Shown here piece after piece: positions 35,067 to 43,669 of a stretch of DNA of 64,000 nt. This DNA is from WLMZ01 sp043753895. GTDB lineage: Bacteria; Actinomycetota; Acidimicrobiia; Acidimicrobiales; Ilumatobacteraceae. A program made the position numbers and the translations under genes. The notes under the pieces were generated by a model. It ran no database searches and was not told the origin of the DNA. It saw only the letters and a list, made by a program, of their open reading frames with translations. Position 1 is the first letter of the stretch. Each line of letters begins with the position of its first letter. The stretch is from contig JAYUWK010000160.1 in the NCBI GenBank assembly GCA_043753895.1, positions 121,050-185,049 on the forward strand, in the 5' to 3' direction.

Positions 35067-37316
35067 GTGTTTGGGAAGTGTGCAAGACAGCGACGCAGAG
35101 TGACATATGGCCTCATGGCCATGCTCGTGCTACCGATCGTGATCTCGACGACGGGTTCGGTCGTGGCCCCACAAGTGGCGAACGCAGCAGTCGACATGAC
35201 GCCGTGGGTGTTGCCGACGATGCCTCCGCTCTGCTCCGCCGCGCAGGCCAACAGCGGCGACGTGGGCAGCTGCACGCTCGCCGGTGACGGCTCGTCACCC
35301 GCCGATCGTGGCTTCGGTACTCCGCCATTTCCGACGACGTCACCGGGTGTCACGATTCCGTGGGTCGATCTTTCCATCGGCAGCACAGGTCACGTGGTCG
35401 TTGCCGTACAAACCGCACTGAAGGCCACGGGGCGCAACGTCGTGGTCGACGGTGATTACGGACCCCAGACGGCGGCGATCGTGAGTAGCTACCAGACCGC
35501 GTCGTCACTGCCCGTCACCGGCATCGTGGACGCAGTGACTGCCGCTGCACTCGGCGTGTCGAATACGGCAGCCGGCGCTTTCCCACCCGCCGGATTCGTC
35601 TGGAACGGTTGGTCCTACAACGGTTCGCCGATCCTGGCCTCGTGGGAAACCAAGATGGTCCGCAACACCACAGCGTGGGGCACGGTCGCAGCTGGTCGCT
35701 TTCAGGGCAACAGCGACGTCATGGATCTCTACGCGGGCTTCCTCTCCGAGATCAGCGCCTCGGGCTATCCGGTGCAAGACGTTGGTTCGTACGCGTTCAG
35801 GTGCACGGCGAGCTCACGCAAGGACTGCGCCGAGCTCGGCTTCGGTTCGCTGTCGAATCATGCATGGGGGCTAGCGATGGACATGAACACCAACGCCAAT
35901 CCGATGCTCTCGTACCGCGCCGCGATCACCGGCGTTTCCGCGTGCACGGTGGCGATGAAGACCGACATTCCCCGCTGGGTCGTCGAGACCGCCCAACGCT
36001 GGGGCCTGTATTGGGGCGGCTATTCGTGGTCGAGTGGTTGCAAGTCACCCGAGGACAAGGTGTCTTCGACGACGCGTGATCCAATGCACTTCGAGTTCAA
36101 CGGCAGCATCACCCAGGCAAGGGCGATCATCGCCCGCAACGGCACCACGACCCGCCTTTGTACCTCGGTCATCGGCGATGACGGCGTCGCTCGCAACACC
36201 TGCTCAACGACACTGATGCCCATGGCCGGATGGCGGCTGCCCGTGACGGTGCAGGCGCCTGCCGGCGCAACCGCCGCACTGGTGAACATCACCCTGACCG
36301 GCGCCACCACACCCGGCTATGTCACGGCTGAGGACTGCGGTGCCGTGACGCAACCGGCTCGCCAGTGGTCGAACGGCAACTTCGGAAACGGCCAGACCGT
36401 TGCCAACCTCTCGGTGGTACCGATCGACGCCAACGGTCGCTTCTGTCTCTATGAGTCGAGTGCGGTGCACAGCATCGTCGACGTTCAGGGCTTCTTCGTA
36501 CCGTCGACCCAGCCCGGTGCCGCTGGCTTCGTCGACGTCGCCCAGCAGCGAGTGCTCGACACCAGGACGGCGGGCGTGCGCCTGCCAGGGCTTGCGCCAA
36601 CCGCACTCGACAACCTTGCCGGTATACCCGTCGGAGCCACTGCGGTCATGCTCAACGCAACTGTTGTCGCACCGATTGCTCCGGGCTATCTCACCGCCGA
36701 CAGTTGTGCTCGCCTGAGTGCCGGGGCACCGACGTCGTCGAACGTGAACTTCGGATCTGACGCCATTGTTGCGAACCTTGCCGTCGTGGCTCAATCAGGC
36801 GGATCGGCACCGGCGTCGGCATGCATGTGGCCTTCTGCGTCGACCCATCTCGTCGTGGACACTCAGGGTGCCTTCGTGCCCGACAGCGGCCTCGGCCTCA
36901 CCCTCATAGGTCCCACGCGTCTCGCTGACACACGCGAGTGCGCCGACCACGATGGCCGCCAGATGTGCGGCGTTCGCATCGGCGATGGCCAGATGTTGCG
37001 GGTCACCGGCGCCCGCGGCGCATCGGCGCTCGTGAATCTCACCCTCACCGACAGCACGGGCGAGACGTTCGCCGTTGCTGATCGATGCGACGTCCTGACA
37101 TCGGCACGGCCTCTGCGGTCCAATGCCAACGGTGGTCTCGGTCGCAATGTCGCCAATCTCGCTGTGGTCCCAGTTGCCAGCGACGGATCGTTCTGCGTCT
37201 GGGTGTCGAAGTCGACCCACGTGGTCATCGATATCCAGGGCGTGTTCGAGCCGAACGGTGCACTGCGCTTCGTGTCACAGAGCGCCACGCGCCGACTCGA
37301 TACTCGCCGACCGTAA
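35067..37316 (+). CDS. Secreted peptidoglycan-binding M15-type peptidase with three DTR modules
   Basis: A 749-residue exported protein. After a signal peptide (about residues 14-41) it has a PG_binding_1 unit (VVVAVQTALKATGRNVVVDG, then DYGPQTAAIVSSYQ), then a peptidase M15 (VanY-like) domain with the zinc ligands in SLSNHAWGLAMDMNT (H and D) and DPMHFEF (H). This should cleave D-Ala peptide links in peptidoglycan. From about residue 390 three DTR modules follow, each with a D-T-R motif (VLDTRTA, RLADTREC, RRLDTRRP), an N-x-T core and a H-x-V-D-x-Q-G-x-F end. The same module is found in the CAP protein at 9138-10799. The start is GTG at 35067; an in-frame ATG slightly downstream is possible. 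Confidence 0.85.
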   Translation: MFGKCARQRRRVTYGLMAMLVLPIVISTTGSVVAPQVANAAVDMTPWVLPTMPPLCSAAQANSGDVGSCTLAGDGSSPADRGFGTPPFPTTSPGVTIPWVDLSIGSTGHVVVAVQTALKATGRNVVVDGDYGPQTAAIVSSYQTASSLPVTGIVDAVTAAALGVSNTAAGAFPPAGFVWNGWSYNGSPILASWETKMVRNTTAWGTVAAGRFQGNSDVMDLYAGFLSEISASGYPVQDVGSYAFRCTASSRKDCAELGFGSLSNHAWGLAMDMNTNANPMLSYRAAITGVSACTVAMKTDIPRWVVETAQRWGLYWGGYSWSSGCKSPEDKVSSTTRDPMHFEFNGSITQARAIIARNGTTTRLCTSVIGDDGVARNTCSTTLMPMAGWRLPVTVQAPAGATAALVNITLTGATTPGYVTAEDCGAVTQPARQWSNGNFGNGQTVANLSVVPIDANGRFCLYESSAVHSIVDVQGFFVPSTQPGAAGFVDVAQQRVLDTRTAGVRLPGLAPTALDNLAGIPVGATAVMLNATVVAPIAPGYLTADSCARLSAGAPTSSNVNFGSDAIVANLAVVAQSGGSAPASACMWPSASTHLVVDTQGAFVPDSGLGLTLIGPTRLADTRECADHDGRQMCGVRIGDGQMLRVTGARGASALVNLTLTDSTGETFAVADRCDVLTSARPLRSNANGGLGRNVANLAVVPVASDGSFCVWVSKSTHVVIDIQGVFEPNGALRFVSQSATRRLDTRRP

Positions 37317-37469
37317 CTATCTGATCGCGCGGATCACCTTCGCCGGGCGGTCGGCGATGTGGCCCGAGGTTGCAGTGCACGACGCGAAGCCCAGCGACGA
37401 GAGTTGTTCCCCCACAGCGTGTACGTCGATCTCGTCGAATTCGTGATGATGATGGCCGCACCCGCTCAT
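37317..37469 (-). CDS. Very small HHHH-containing protein
   Basis: A 50-residue frame beginning MSGCGHHHHEFDEIDVHAVG and ending in AKVIRAIR. It contains a Cys-Gly-His4 cluster, another Cys and several acidic residues, suggesting a metal chaperone or buffer. Its ATG overlaps the TGA of the upstream 40-codon frame (ATGA), as in coupled genes, but the GGAG lies directly against the ATG. Alternatively a frameshift has split a single ~90-residue His-rich protein (the upstream in-frame residues NPVHPFFQE also look protein-like). Confidence 0.5.
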   Translation of the reverse strand: MSGCGHHHHEFDEIDVHAVGEQLSSLGFASCTATSGHIADRPAKVIRAIR

Positions 37470-37588
37470 CTCCTGGAAGAAGGGGTGCACGGGGTTCGTC
37501 GGAGTTCTCGTCGACGAGCACCAAGCTCGTGATCCTGAGAGTGCTGGTGGTGATGCTCGTGTTCGTGGGCCTGCTGTTCCGATGTCAT
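37466..37588 (-). CDS. His-rich mini-protein downstream of the desulfurase-like gene
   Basis: A 40-codon frame whose N-terminus is MTSEQQAHEHEHHHQHSQDH: ten of the first 20 residues are metal-binding His or acidic. A clear AGGAG ribosome site lies 9-10 bp upstream of the ATG and the gene starts 5 bp after the desulfurase-like stop codon, so translation is well supported. The last 15 residues are Arg-rich and less convincing, which fits a frameshift into the next frame. Probable divalent-metal binding; no homologue is recognised. Confidence 0.5.
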   Translation of the reverse strand: MTSEQQAHEHEHHHQHSQDHELGARRRELRRTPCTPSSRR

Positions 37589-37593
37589 CGCGA

Positions 37594-38976
37594 TCAACTC
37601 CTACTGCAACCGGGGTGAGATGCACTCGGATCAGTCCACCACTCGAGGCCCGTACCGACGGGCTGGAAGTCACCGCTCAGTGGATCTTGGCGGTACTCGA
37701 CTGGCGCTGAACGTCCGCCAGCAATCGCGACGAGGGCACCAAGAAAACGATCGATCCCATCAGCGCTGGTGGACAGCCCTGCACTGGCGCGAACCGCACC
37801 GGGAACCCTGCGCCGATCGCCGCGCAACACATCAGCGCGAAACTGCGCCACATCAACTGGCGACAGGCCGAGGAGCCGGGTCAGATATGGGTGAGCACAA
37901 AAACATCCATGACGAACGCCGATTGCATATTCCGCGCTGAGTCGGGCGGCCACCAAAGCGTGTGGCACGCCATCCACGGTGAAGGCTGCGGCAGCGAGCG
38001 TTGGGGTCGAAGCGTTCGGACCCAACACCGTTACGCCGGGAATCGCGCGCAAACCGGCACGCAACTGATCGGACATCTCGGTCTCGTGGGCGATGATGGC
38101 CGGCCAGCCGACGCGAGACAATTCGTCAGCGGCAACGCCGAGCGCTACGGCACCGATCACGTTGGGTGATCCTGCCTCCTCACGCTCTGGCGGCGCGGTC
38201 CAGACCACCTCGTCGAGATCAACCAACTCCACCGCGCCACCGCCTGCGAGGAATGGGTCGCCCTCCTCGAAGGCCGAGCGCGGGCCGATCAGCACGCCGG
38301 CACCGAACGGCGCATACATCTTGTGACCACTGAACGACACGAAGTCAGCCGTCGTCGGGATGGGCCGATGCGGAGCGAGTTGGGCCGCGTCGAGGGCAAC
38401 AGGAATGTCGCGTTCGTGCGCCATGGCGATGATCTCGTCGATGGGCGGCAGCCATCCGCTCACGTTCGAGGCACCGGTGATCGCGAGCAGTCGGGGGCGC
38501 GGTTGCTGATCGAGCGCGGCACGCACGTCGTCGACCGTGAAGGTGCCATCCCGACCACACTCGACGTAACGGCATGTGGCAACTCGCGCCCACGGCAGCA
38601 GGTTGGCGTGATGCTCGACGACCGTGGTGACCACGACGTCGTCAGGACTCAGCCGCAATCGATACGCCAAATGGTTGATGGCCTCGGTGGTGTTGCGGCA
38701 GATGATGCCAACGTCGTCTGGCCCGCGCCCTGCGAAGTGCATGATCGACCCGCGGGCCTGCTCGTACGCGCGCGTGGCCACCTGCGACTTGTAGCCCGCA
38801 CCGCGGTGCACGCTCGAATACCAAGGCAGGAACTCGTTGACGCGTTCGGCCACCACCGGCAGTGCATTCGTGGACGCTGCACCGTCGAGCGAGAGATACG
38901 CGCGATCGACACCATCCACGCACGGCACCTCCAACCCGTCGCCAACCAAGTGAATCTGTGTCCACTGCGAACTCAT
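37594..38976 (-). CDS. Class V aminotransferase, cysteine-desulfurase-like (SufS/CsdA group)
   Basis: A 460-residue PLP enzyme. N-terminal YLSLDGAASTNALPVV matches the Leu-Asp-x-Ala-A motif of SufS-type desulfurases; NTTEAINHLAYRL and VVEHHANLLPW follow, as do VALDAAQLAPH and the PLP lysine in SFSGHKMYAPFGAGVL. The C-terminal substrate loop RHGCFCAHPY has the Cys that accepts sulfur. It should release sulfur from cysteine or a related compound, but no Suf gene is nearby, so it is not the housekeeping SufS. Its promoter region carries two CsoR/CstR-like palindromes. Two tiny His-rich frames follow it. The ATG at 38976 matches the fold start. Confidence 0.82.
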   Translation of the reverse strand: MSSQWTQIHLVGDGLEVPCVDGVDRAYLSLDGAASTNALPVVAERVNEFLPWYSSVHRGAGYKSQVATRAYEQARGSIMHFAGRGPDDVGIICRNTTEAINHLAYRLRLSPDDVVVTTVVEHHANLLPWARVATCRYVECGRDGTFTVDDVRAALDQQPRPRLLAITGASNVSGWLPPIDEIIAMAHERDIPVALDAAQLAPHRPIPTTADFVSFSGHKMYAPFGAGVLIGPRSAFEEGDPFLAGGGAVELVDLDEVVWTAPPEREEAGSPNVIGAVALGVAADELSRVGWPAIIAHETEMSDQLRAGLRAIPGVTVLGPNASTPTLAAAAFTVDGVPHALVAARLSAEYAIGVRHGCFCAHPYLTRLLGLSPVDVAQFRADVLRGDRRRVPGAVRASAGLSTSADGIDRFLGALVAIAGGRSAPVEYRQDPLSGDFQPVGTGLEWWTDPSASHPGCSRS

Positions 38977-39028
38977 GCGTGTCCCTCTTTCTCTGTCTTC
39001 AGTATGACCCGTCGACACCGGGTTGTCA

Positions 39029-39066
39029 TACCCCCATGGGTAATGATTGAATACCCCCCGAGGTAT
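39029..39066. promoter_or_regulatory. Two CsoR/CstR-family-like operator palindromes
   Basis: TACCCCCATGGGTA (39029-39042) and ATACCCCCCGAGGTAT (39051-39066) are GC-centred pseudopalindromes of the TACC-(C/G)n-GGTA type bound by the CsoR/RcnR/CstR repressor family. Their centres are 23 bp apart, about two helical turns. They lie between the desulfurase-like gene (minus) and the CxxC mini-protein (plus) and could repress both. No regulator gene is present in the window. Confidence 0.6.
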
Positions 39067-39116
39067 CTAGCAGGAATCCGCTGACCAGGCGGCAGAGGTG
39101 AAAGGTTCCATCGATC

Positions 39117-39326
39117 ATGTGCAGGCGAACGCAGTGTCCACAGTGCCACAAGCCTTCATGGGCCGGATGCGGCGCACATGTCGAAAAGGTGCTCAGCGAC
39201 GTACCGCCCGCCGATCGTTGTCGGTGCAACACCGCGTCCGGTCGGTCGTCGGGCGCGTCGACGGCCACAGCGAAGAGTGCGGCCTTACCGCAGAACACAT
39301 GGCTGCAAAAGCTGCGCAGTAAGTAG
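39117..39326 (+). CDS. Small Cys-rich protein (zinc-ribbon-like)
   Basis: A 69-residue protein with N-terminus MCRRTQCPQCHKPSWAGCGA, then HVEKVLSDVPPADRCRC. The Cys spacing (C-x4-CxxC-x7-C) and the KPxWAGCGxH motif match a widespread family of unnamed actinobacterial mini-proteins that probably bind zinc. The C-terminal third is Ser/Ala-rich and basic. It is divergent from the desulfurase-like gene, sharing the intergenic region with the CsoR-like operators. Confidence 0.7.
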   Translation: MCRRTQCPQCHKPSWAGCGAHVEKVLSDVPPADRCRCNTASGRSSGASTATAKSAALPQNTWLQKLRSK

Positions 39327-39379
39327 CCCTCGCCACCTCTCTCGCTTCGTGGATGTCGTGCTCGTCGCGACCGCCGACA

Positions 39380-40894
39380 TCAGAGTTCTCCGGTGTCGAG
39401 CCGATCCAGGACTTCGATGGCCCGACTGCGTACCGCAGGCAGGTCGCTCAACCGACGCATCGCTGCAAGTGGTCGGGCCATTCGATGATTCGACGCGAGC
39501 GCATCGGCGTTGCGTGCCAGGAAATCCCAGTAGAGCGTTGTGTACGGGCAGGCGTTCGGGCCGACGCGCAGCTTCGGGTCGAAGCGACATGTACGGCATG
39601 AGTCGCTCATCTTGTTGATGTATGCCCCGCCGGAGGCATACGGCTTGGTGGCCATCATGCCGCCGTCGGCGAACAGTGCCATCCCGACCACGTTGGGCAG
39701 CATCACCCACTCGGCACCATCGACGAAGCTCTCGCGCATCCACGATGTCATTGCTGCCGGGTCCACGCCGGCCGTCAGGGCCAGGTTGCCGAGCACCATC
39801 AGCCGCTCGATGTGATGTGCATATCCGTGATCGTGCACATGCCCGATCACGCTTGCGACGCAGGCCATCTCCGTTGCCGCGTGGCCGGTGAACGCGGGAG
39901 GTACCGGGCGCGTGGCACCGAGCGCGTTACTCGCTCGATAGTCCGGCATCCACAGCCAGTAGACACCCCACACGTATTCGCGCCAGCCGATCACCTGACG
40001 GATGAAACCCTCGACCGAGTTCAGCGGAGCACTGCCACTCCGGTAGGCAGACTCTGCGGCCTGCACGATCTCACTCGGGTGCAGCAGGCCGATGTTCATC
40101 GACGAGGACAGCACCGAATGGGCCAGCTTCCACTCTGCAGCGAGCATGGCGTCCTCATGCGGGCCGAAGAGTGTCAGCGCGTTGTCGACGAACTCGCGCA
40201 GTCGGACCAAAGCCTGTGTTCGTGTCACTGGCCACGTACCATCGGGATCAGCGCCGAACGTGTCCATCGGCAGACGCTCGAGCACGTCTCGGTCAATGTC
40301 GTCGAGTTCGAACCGCTCGATCGTGGGCCACGCGCGACCATCTCGCGGTGGAGGTTCACGGTTGTCGTGGTCGAAGTTCCACTGGCCACCCACGGGCTCG
40401 GGACCACCCGCGCCATCGTCGATCAACACGCCGAGTCGTTGCCGCTGCCACCGGTAGAAGTCCTCCATCGTGAGCCGCTTGCGCCCAACGGCCCACCCGG
40501 CGAATTCGTCGTAGTGACACAGGAACAGATCGTTGCGTACCAGTTCGACACCGATGCGCTCGAGGGTGAAGCGCGCGTCCCAACTCGTTGGTTCCATGGC
40601 GATGATGCGTGGGGTGTCGAACTCGCGAAGGTGATCCTTGAGGCCTTGCCCGAGTGTTCTGGCGCGGCGGTAGTCGACCTCAAATCCCTCGACCCGCAAC
40701 TCGGCCGCGAAGTGCATCATCGCGGACAGCACGAGATGCAACCGCTGACGATGCCAACGCCTCGAGGTGATCAGCGTGTCACTCTCCACGAGCAGCACGC
40801 GGCACTCGCCCGGCATCCGGCCGGCAAGGGCACCACGGGTGCGGTCGAGTTGATCGCCGAACACCCAGACGGTGGGAATCGAAGTTGCAGCCAT
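39380..40894 (-). CDS. [4Fe-4S] photolyase/cryptochrome (FeS-BCP, prokaryotic 6-4 type)
   Basis: A 504-residue photolyase-related protein. It opens TVWVFGDQLDRTRGAL as in the 'deoxyribodipyrimidine photolyase-related' group. The C-terminal FAD-binding helical domain has SMNIGLLHPSEIV, VEGFIRQVIGWREYVWGVYW, and the late Cys motif SDSCRTCRFDPK...GPNACPY (Cys433, Cys436, Cys449) plus an upstream Cys in TEMACVAS, which together bind the [4Fe-4S] cluster of this subfamily. It should repair (6-4) photoproducts in UV-damaged DNA using blue light. The ATG at 40894 lies 14 bp after the SDR stop, so the two form an operon divergent from the heliorhodopsin genes. Confidence 0.9.
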   Translation of the reverse strand: MAATSIPTVWVFGDQLDRTRGALAGRMPGECRVLLVESDTLITSRRWHRQRLHLVLSAMMHFAAELRVEGFEVDYRRARTLGQGLKDHLREFDTPRIIAMEPTSWDARFTLERIGVELVRNDLFLCHYDEFAGWAVGRKRLTMEDFYRWQRQRLGVLIDDGAGGPEPVGGQWNFDHDNREPPPRDGRAWPTIERFELDDIDRDVLERLPMDTFGADPDGTWPVTRTQALVRLREFVDNALTLFGPHEDAMLAAEWKLAHSVLSSSMNIGLLHPSEIVQAAESAYRSGSAPLNSVEGFIRQVIGWREYVWGVYWLWMPDYRASNALGATRPVPPAFTGHAATEMACVASVIGHVHDHGYAHHIERLMVLGNLALTAGVDPAAMTSWMRESFVDGAEWVMLPNVVGMALFADGGMMATKPYASGGAYINKMSDSCRTCRFDPKLRVGPNACPYTTLYWDFLARNADALASNHRMARPLAAMRRLSDLPAVRSRAIEVLDRLDTGEL

Positions 40895-40907
40895 CACGAC
40901 GACAACA

Positions 40908-41612
40908 TCAGGACACGAACGCCGTGCTGGGCAGGTCGCTGTCGCCTGATTCGAGCGCATCGCAGATCACCGTGGCAACGTGCTCGGGAGTGAGGCCCAA
41001 CGGCATTCGCGGTGCGACGCCCTCCAGCGGATGCCCGCCAAGACCTGTCTCGGTGTGTGGCGGCCGGGCATCGAGCACGCGGATGTTACGACGCCGTGCT
41101 TCGCGTGCGAATGCCTGGTCGAACGAGCGCACCGCCGCTTTCGACGCACCATAGGCCGCCATTCCGGGAACGTTCGTCTCGGCGATCACGCCCGAGATGT
41201 TCACGAGTGCACCATCGGGTCGAATCACTGGCAGCGCTGCGCGAGCAAGCATGATCGGCACGAACGTGTTGGTGAGGAACAACTCCTCCATCGTGTCGAT
41301 CGACAACTCGTCCACCGTTCCGAATGCAACGACGCCGACTGCGTTGACCACGATGTCGAGATGGCCGCAGTGGTCGACCGCCGCGGCAACCGCGGCGGCA
41401 CAGGCCTCGGGTGAGCGCAGGTCGAGCGCGACGCGTGCCCCAGGAAGGTCGAGCTCGCTCAGCCGTTCGACGCTGCGCGACACGAGGGTGAGTACCGCAC
41501 CGCGACGCGTCAACTCAGCGCCGATGGCTCGGCCGAGTCCACCCGTCGCGCCGGCAAGCAGCACCGACGCGCCATCGACCAGGTGGGAACCGCTCACAGC
41601 CAACGGTTCCAC
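40908..41612 (-). CDS. SDR-family oxidoreductase upstream of photolyase
   Basis: A 234-residue SDR with nucleotide-binding motif LLAGATGGLGRAIGAELTRR, VNAVGVVAFG, catalytic Ser in VNISGVIAE and Tyr/Lys in YGASKAAVRSF. The terminal HTETGL after the active site follows the SDR pattern. Starts with GTG. It is the first gene of the photolyase operon. Such SDRs often appear beside FeS-photolyase genes, but their role is not known; cofactor or flavin-chromophore chemistry is a possibility. Confidence 0.82.
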   Translation of the reverse strand: MEPLAVSGSHLVDGASVLLAGATGGLGRAIGAELTRRGAVLTLVSRSVERLSELDLPGARVALDLRSPEACAAAVAAAVDHCGHLDIVVNAVGVVAFGTVDELSIDTMEELFLTNTFVPIMLARAALPVIRPDGALVNISGVIAETNVPGMAAYGASKAAVRSFDQAFAREARRRNIRVLDARPPHTETGLGGHPLEGVAPRMPLGLTPEHVATVICDALESGDSDLPSTAFVS

Positions 41613-41621
41613 GCACGGGGG

Positions 41622-41649
41622 AATGTATTTGCAGAGCCGATAGTTTCAA
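41622..41649 (-). promoter_or_regulatory. Candidate sigma-70-type promoter of the SDR-photolyase operon
   Basis: On the minus strand, TTGAAA (41644-41649) and TACATT (41622-41627) are 16 bp apart. A start site about 6-7 bp after the -10 falls near 41615, only a few bases from the GTG at 41612, which would give a leaderless mRNA, common in Actinobacteria. Pattern match only. Confidence 0.4.
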
Positions 41650-41678
41650 CCATCCGTGGTAAATCTAGTAGCGCCTGC

Positions 41679-42128
41679 ATGAATACCGCCGAGTCAGTCC
41701 AGATCACAATGCACCTCTTCGCCACCGCAGGGATGGTCGGTCTCATCTGGTTCGTCCAAGTGGTCCACTATCCGCTCTTCGCGACGGTTGGATCCGATCA
41801 CTTCGCATCATACGAGACAGCGCATCAGCGGCTCACATCGTTCGTGGTCGGCCCGTTGATGGCGGTCGAAGGAGTCACTGCCATATGGCTCGTGGTGGCT
41901 CCGCCGGCCGCGCTGTCGCGCGTGTTGCCGCTGCTCGGGCTCGCTGTGTTAGGCGTCATTCAGGCCAGCACGGTGTTCTTGCAGGTGCCTCAGCACGCCG
42001 CCCTCGCCAACGGCTACGATCCGGCACGCGTGAGCCGCCTTGTACGAACGAACTGGATTCGCACCGTCGGGTGGAGCATCAGGGGAATCATCGCATCGCT
42101 GATCATCATCCAAGTGGTGTCGAAATGA
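41679..42128 (+). CDS. Four-helix membrane protein in the heliorhodopsin operon
   Basis: A 149-residue protein with four hydrophobic segments (MHLFATAGMVGLIWFVQVVH, VVGPLMAVEGVTAIWLVV, LPLLGLAVLGVIQASTVFL and WSIRGIIASLIIIQVV). The pattern WFVQVVHYPLFATVGSDHFA with YETAHQRLTSFVVGP is a conserved signature of a family of small bacterial membrane proteins of unknown function, several of which lie next to photolyase genes. Its stop overlaps the next start (ATGA). The ATG at 41679 is chosen because the frame before it runs through the divergent promoter. Confidence 0.7.
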   Translation: MNTAESVQITMHLFATAGMVGLIWFVQVVHYPLFATVGSDHFASYETAHQRLTSFVVGPLMAVEGVTAIWLVVAPPAALSRVLPLLGLAVLGVIQASTVFLQVPQHAALANGYDPARVSRLVRTNWIRTVGWSIRGIIASLIIIQVVSK

Positions 42129-43669
42129 CGCACTCGCAACCCGACGAGAGTCCGGCCGCCGACCGCACATCTGGTGCCGCTCCAGGAGCACTGGTTCTCG
42201 TCACGGGGGCCAGCGGATACGTCGGTGGCCGTTTGGTGACGGTGCTCCTCGAGCACGGGTACCGAGTCCGGTGTTTGGTGCGCACGCCGGCAAAGGTGCT
42301 TGCTGCACCGTGGTATTCGGCCGTCGACATCGTGCAGGGCGATGTCGGTGGTGACCTCAGTGACGCGATGACGGGCGTCGATGCTGCGTTCTATCTCGTG
42401 CACTCGATCGGTTCATCGGTCGAGTGGGCCGAGCACGATCGCGCTGTCGCCGAGAACTTCCGACGAGCGGCCGAGTCTGCCGGGCTCCGTCGCATCATTT
42501 ATCTGGGCGGGCTCGGCGACCATTCGTCGGGAAATCTCAGCGAACATCTGGCCAGCCGGCAAGAGGTCGGAGCCGAGCTGGCCAAGGGATCCGTGCCGGT
42601 AGTCGAGCTGCGCGCTGCGGTCGTCATCGGGTCAGGGTCGGCAAGCTTCGAGATGCTGCGCTATCTCGTGGAGGTGCTCCCGGCGATGGTCACCCCGCGT
42701 TGGGTCGACACGAAGTGCCAGCCCGTCGCGGTGCGCGACGTATTGCACTTCCTCGTCGAATCTCTAACAGCCGATGTCTCCGGTCGAGTCCTCGATGTCG
42801 GCGGGCCCGAGGTGCTCACGTATCGCGAGATGATGGCCCAGTACGCCCAAGTCGCTGGTCTACGTCGCCGAATCGTTGTGCCGGTGCCGTTGCTCACCCC
42901 CGGCCTGTCGTCGCGTTGGATCGGCCTGGTCACGCCGATCCCGCCAATGCTCGCCCGTCCGCTGATCGAGAGCCTCGTCAACGACGTGATCGTGACCGGC
43001 GAGGCCGCTACCGACGCGATACCCATTGCGCAGCTCACCTATCGCGAGGCGGTCGAACTGGCGCTCGGTCATTCCATCAGCGGCGACGTACCGACCAGTT
43101 GGGCGCAGGCCGAACTGGGTGGACGCCCACCGGCAGAGCCGCAACCCACCGACCCAGCGTGGTCCGGCGGCACGGTCAACCTCGATCGACGCGAGCGCCA
43201 CACTGCTGCTTCGCCGGCCGAGCTGTTCCAAGTTGTCTGTTCGATCGGCGGCCGCAAGGGCTGGTACGCCGGCGATTGGCTGTGGAGTCTGCGCGGTGTG
43301 CTCGACTCGTTGATGGGCGGCGTGGGCATGCGTCGAGGACGCCTCCATCCGCATCATCTGTCCGTCGGTGATCCGCTCGACTTCTGGCGCGTGGAATCCC
43401 TCGCCCAAGACAGCCTGCTCCGCCTACGGGCCGAGATGCGCCTTCCCGGAGACGCCTGGCTGCAGTGGCAGATCGAGCCCGACGGCGCGGGCGTAAAGAT
43501 CACCCAGACTGCGCGATTTCACCCACGCGGGTTACTCGGTCGCCTCTACTGGATCGCCGTTGCACCCTTCCACCAATTCATCTTCCCAGGCCTCCTTGGC
43601 GGCATTTGTGCCGATGCCGAGCGGCTGCATTCATCCCGTCTCGCCACCGAAAGAACGAGCCACCCATGA
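42125..43669 (+). CDS. SDR-DUF2867 fusion protein
   Basis: A 514-residue protein. Residues ~20-330 are an atypical (NmrA/UDP-epimerase-like) SDR, with VLVTGASGYVGGRLVTVLLE and YLVHSIGSSVEWAEHDR, then RRIIYLGGLGD. Residues ~340-505 are a DUF2867 domain (ELFQVVCSIGGRKGWYAGDW and LDFWRVESLAQDSLL, ending FHQFIFPGLLGGI). DUF2867 belongs to the SRPBCC-like family and may bind a lipid or polyketide. It is linked to both neighbours by ATGA overlaps, so it is translated together with the membrane protein and heliorhodopsin. Confidence 0.85.
   Translation: MTHSQPDESPAADRTSGAAPGALVLVTGASGYVGGRLVTVLLEHGYRVRCLVRTPAKVLAAPWYSAVDIVQGDVGGDLSDAMTGVDAAFYLVHSIGSSVEWAEHDRAVAENFRRAAESAGLRRIIYLGGLGDHSSGNLSEHLASRQEVGAELAKGSVPVVELRAAVVIGSGSASFEMLRYLVEVLPAMVTPRWVDTKCQPVAVRDVLHFLVESLTADVSGRVLDVGGPEVLTYREMMAQYAQVAGLRRRIVVPVPLLTPGLSSRWIGLVTPIPPMLARPLIESLVNDVIVTGEAATDAIPIAQLTYREAVELALGHSISGDVPTSWAQAELGGRPPAEPQPTDPAWSGGTVNLDRRERHTAASPAELFQVVCSIGGRKGWYAGDWLWSLRGVLDSLMGGVGMRRGRLHPHHLSVGDPLDFWRVESLAQDSLLRLRAEMRLPGDAWLQWQIEPDGAGVKITQTARFHPRGLLGRLYWIAVAPFHQFIFPGLLGGICADAERLHSSRLATERTSHP

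Noticed and set aside
41586..41610. GGAACCG/CGGTTCC inverted repeat as operator of the photolyase operon
   Set aside because: It lies mostly inside the SDR coding sequence (start 41612), has an 11-bp spacer, and a 7-bp repeat is likely by chance.
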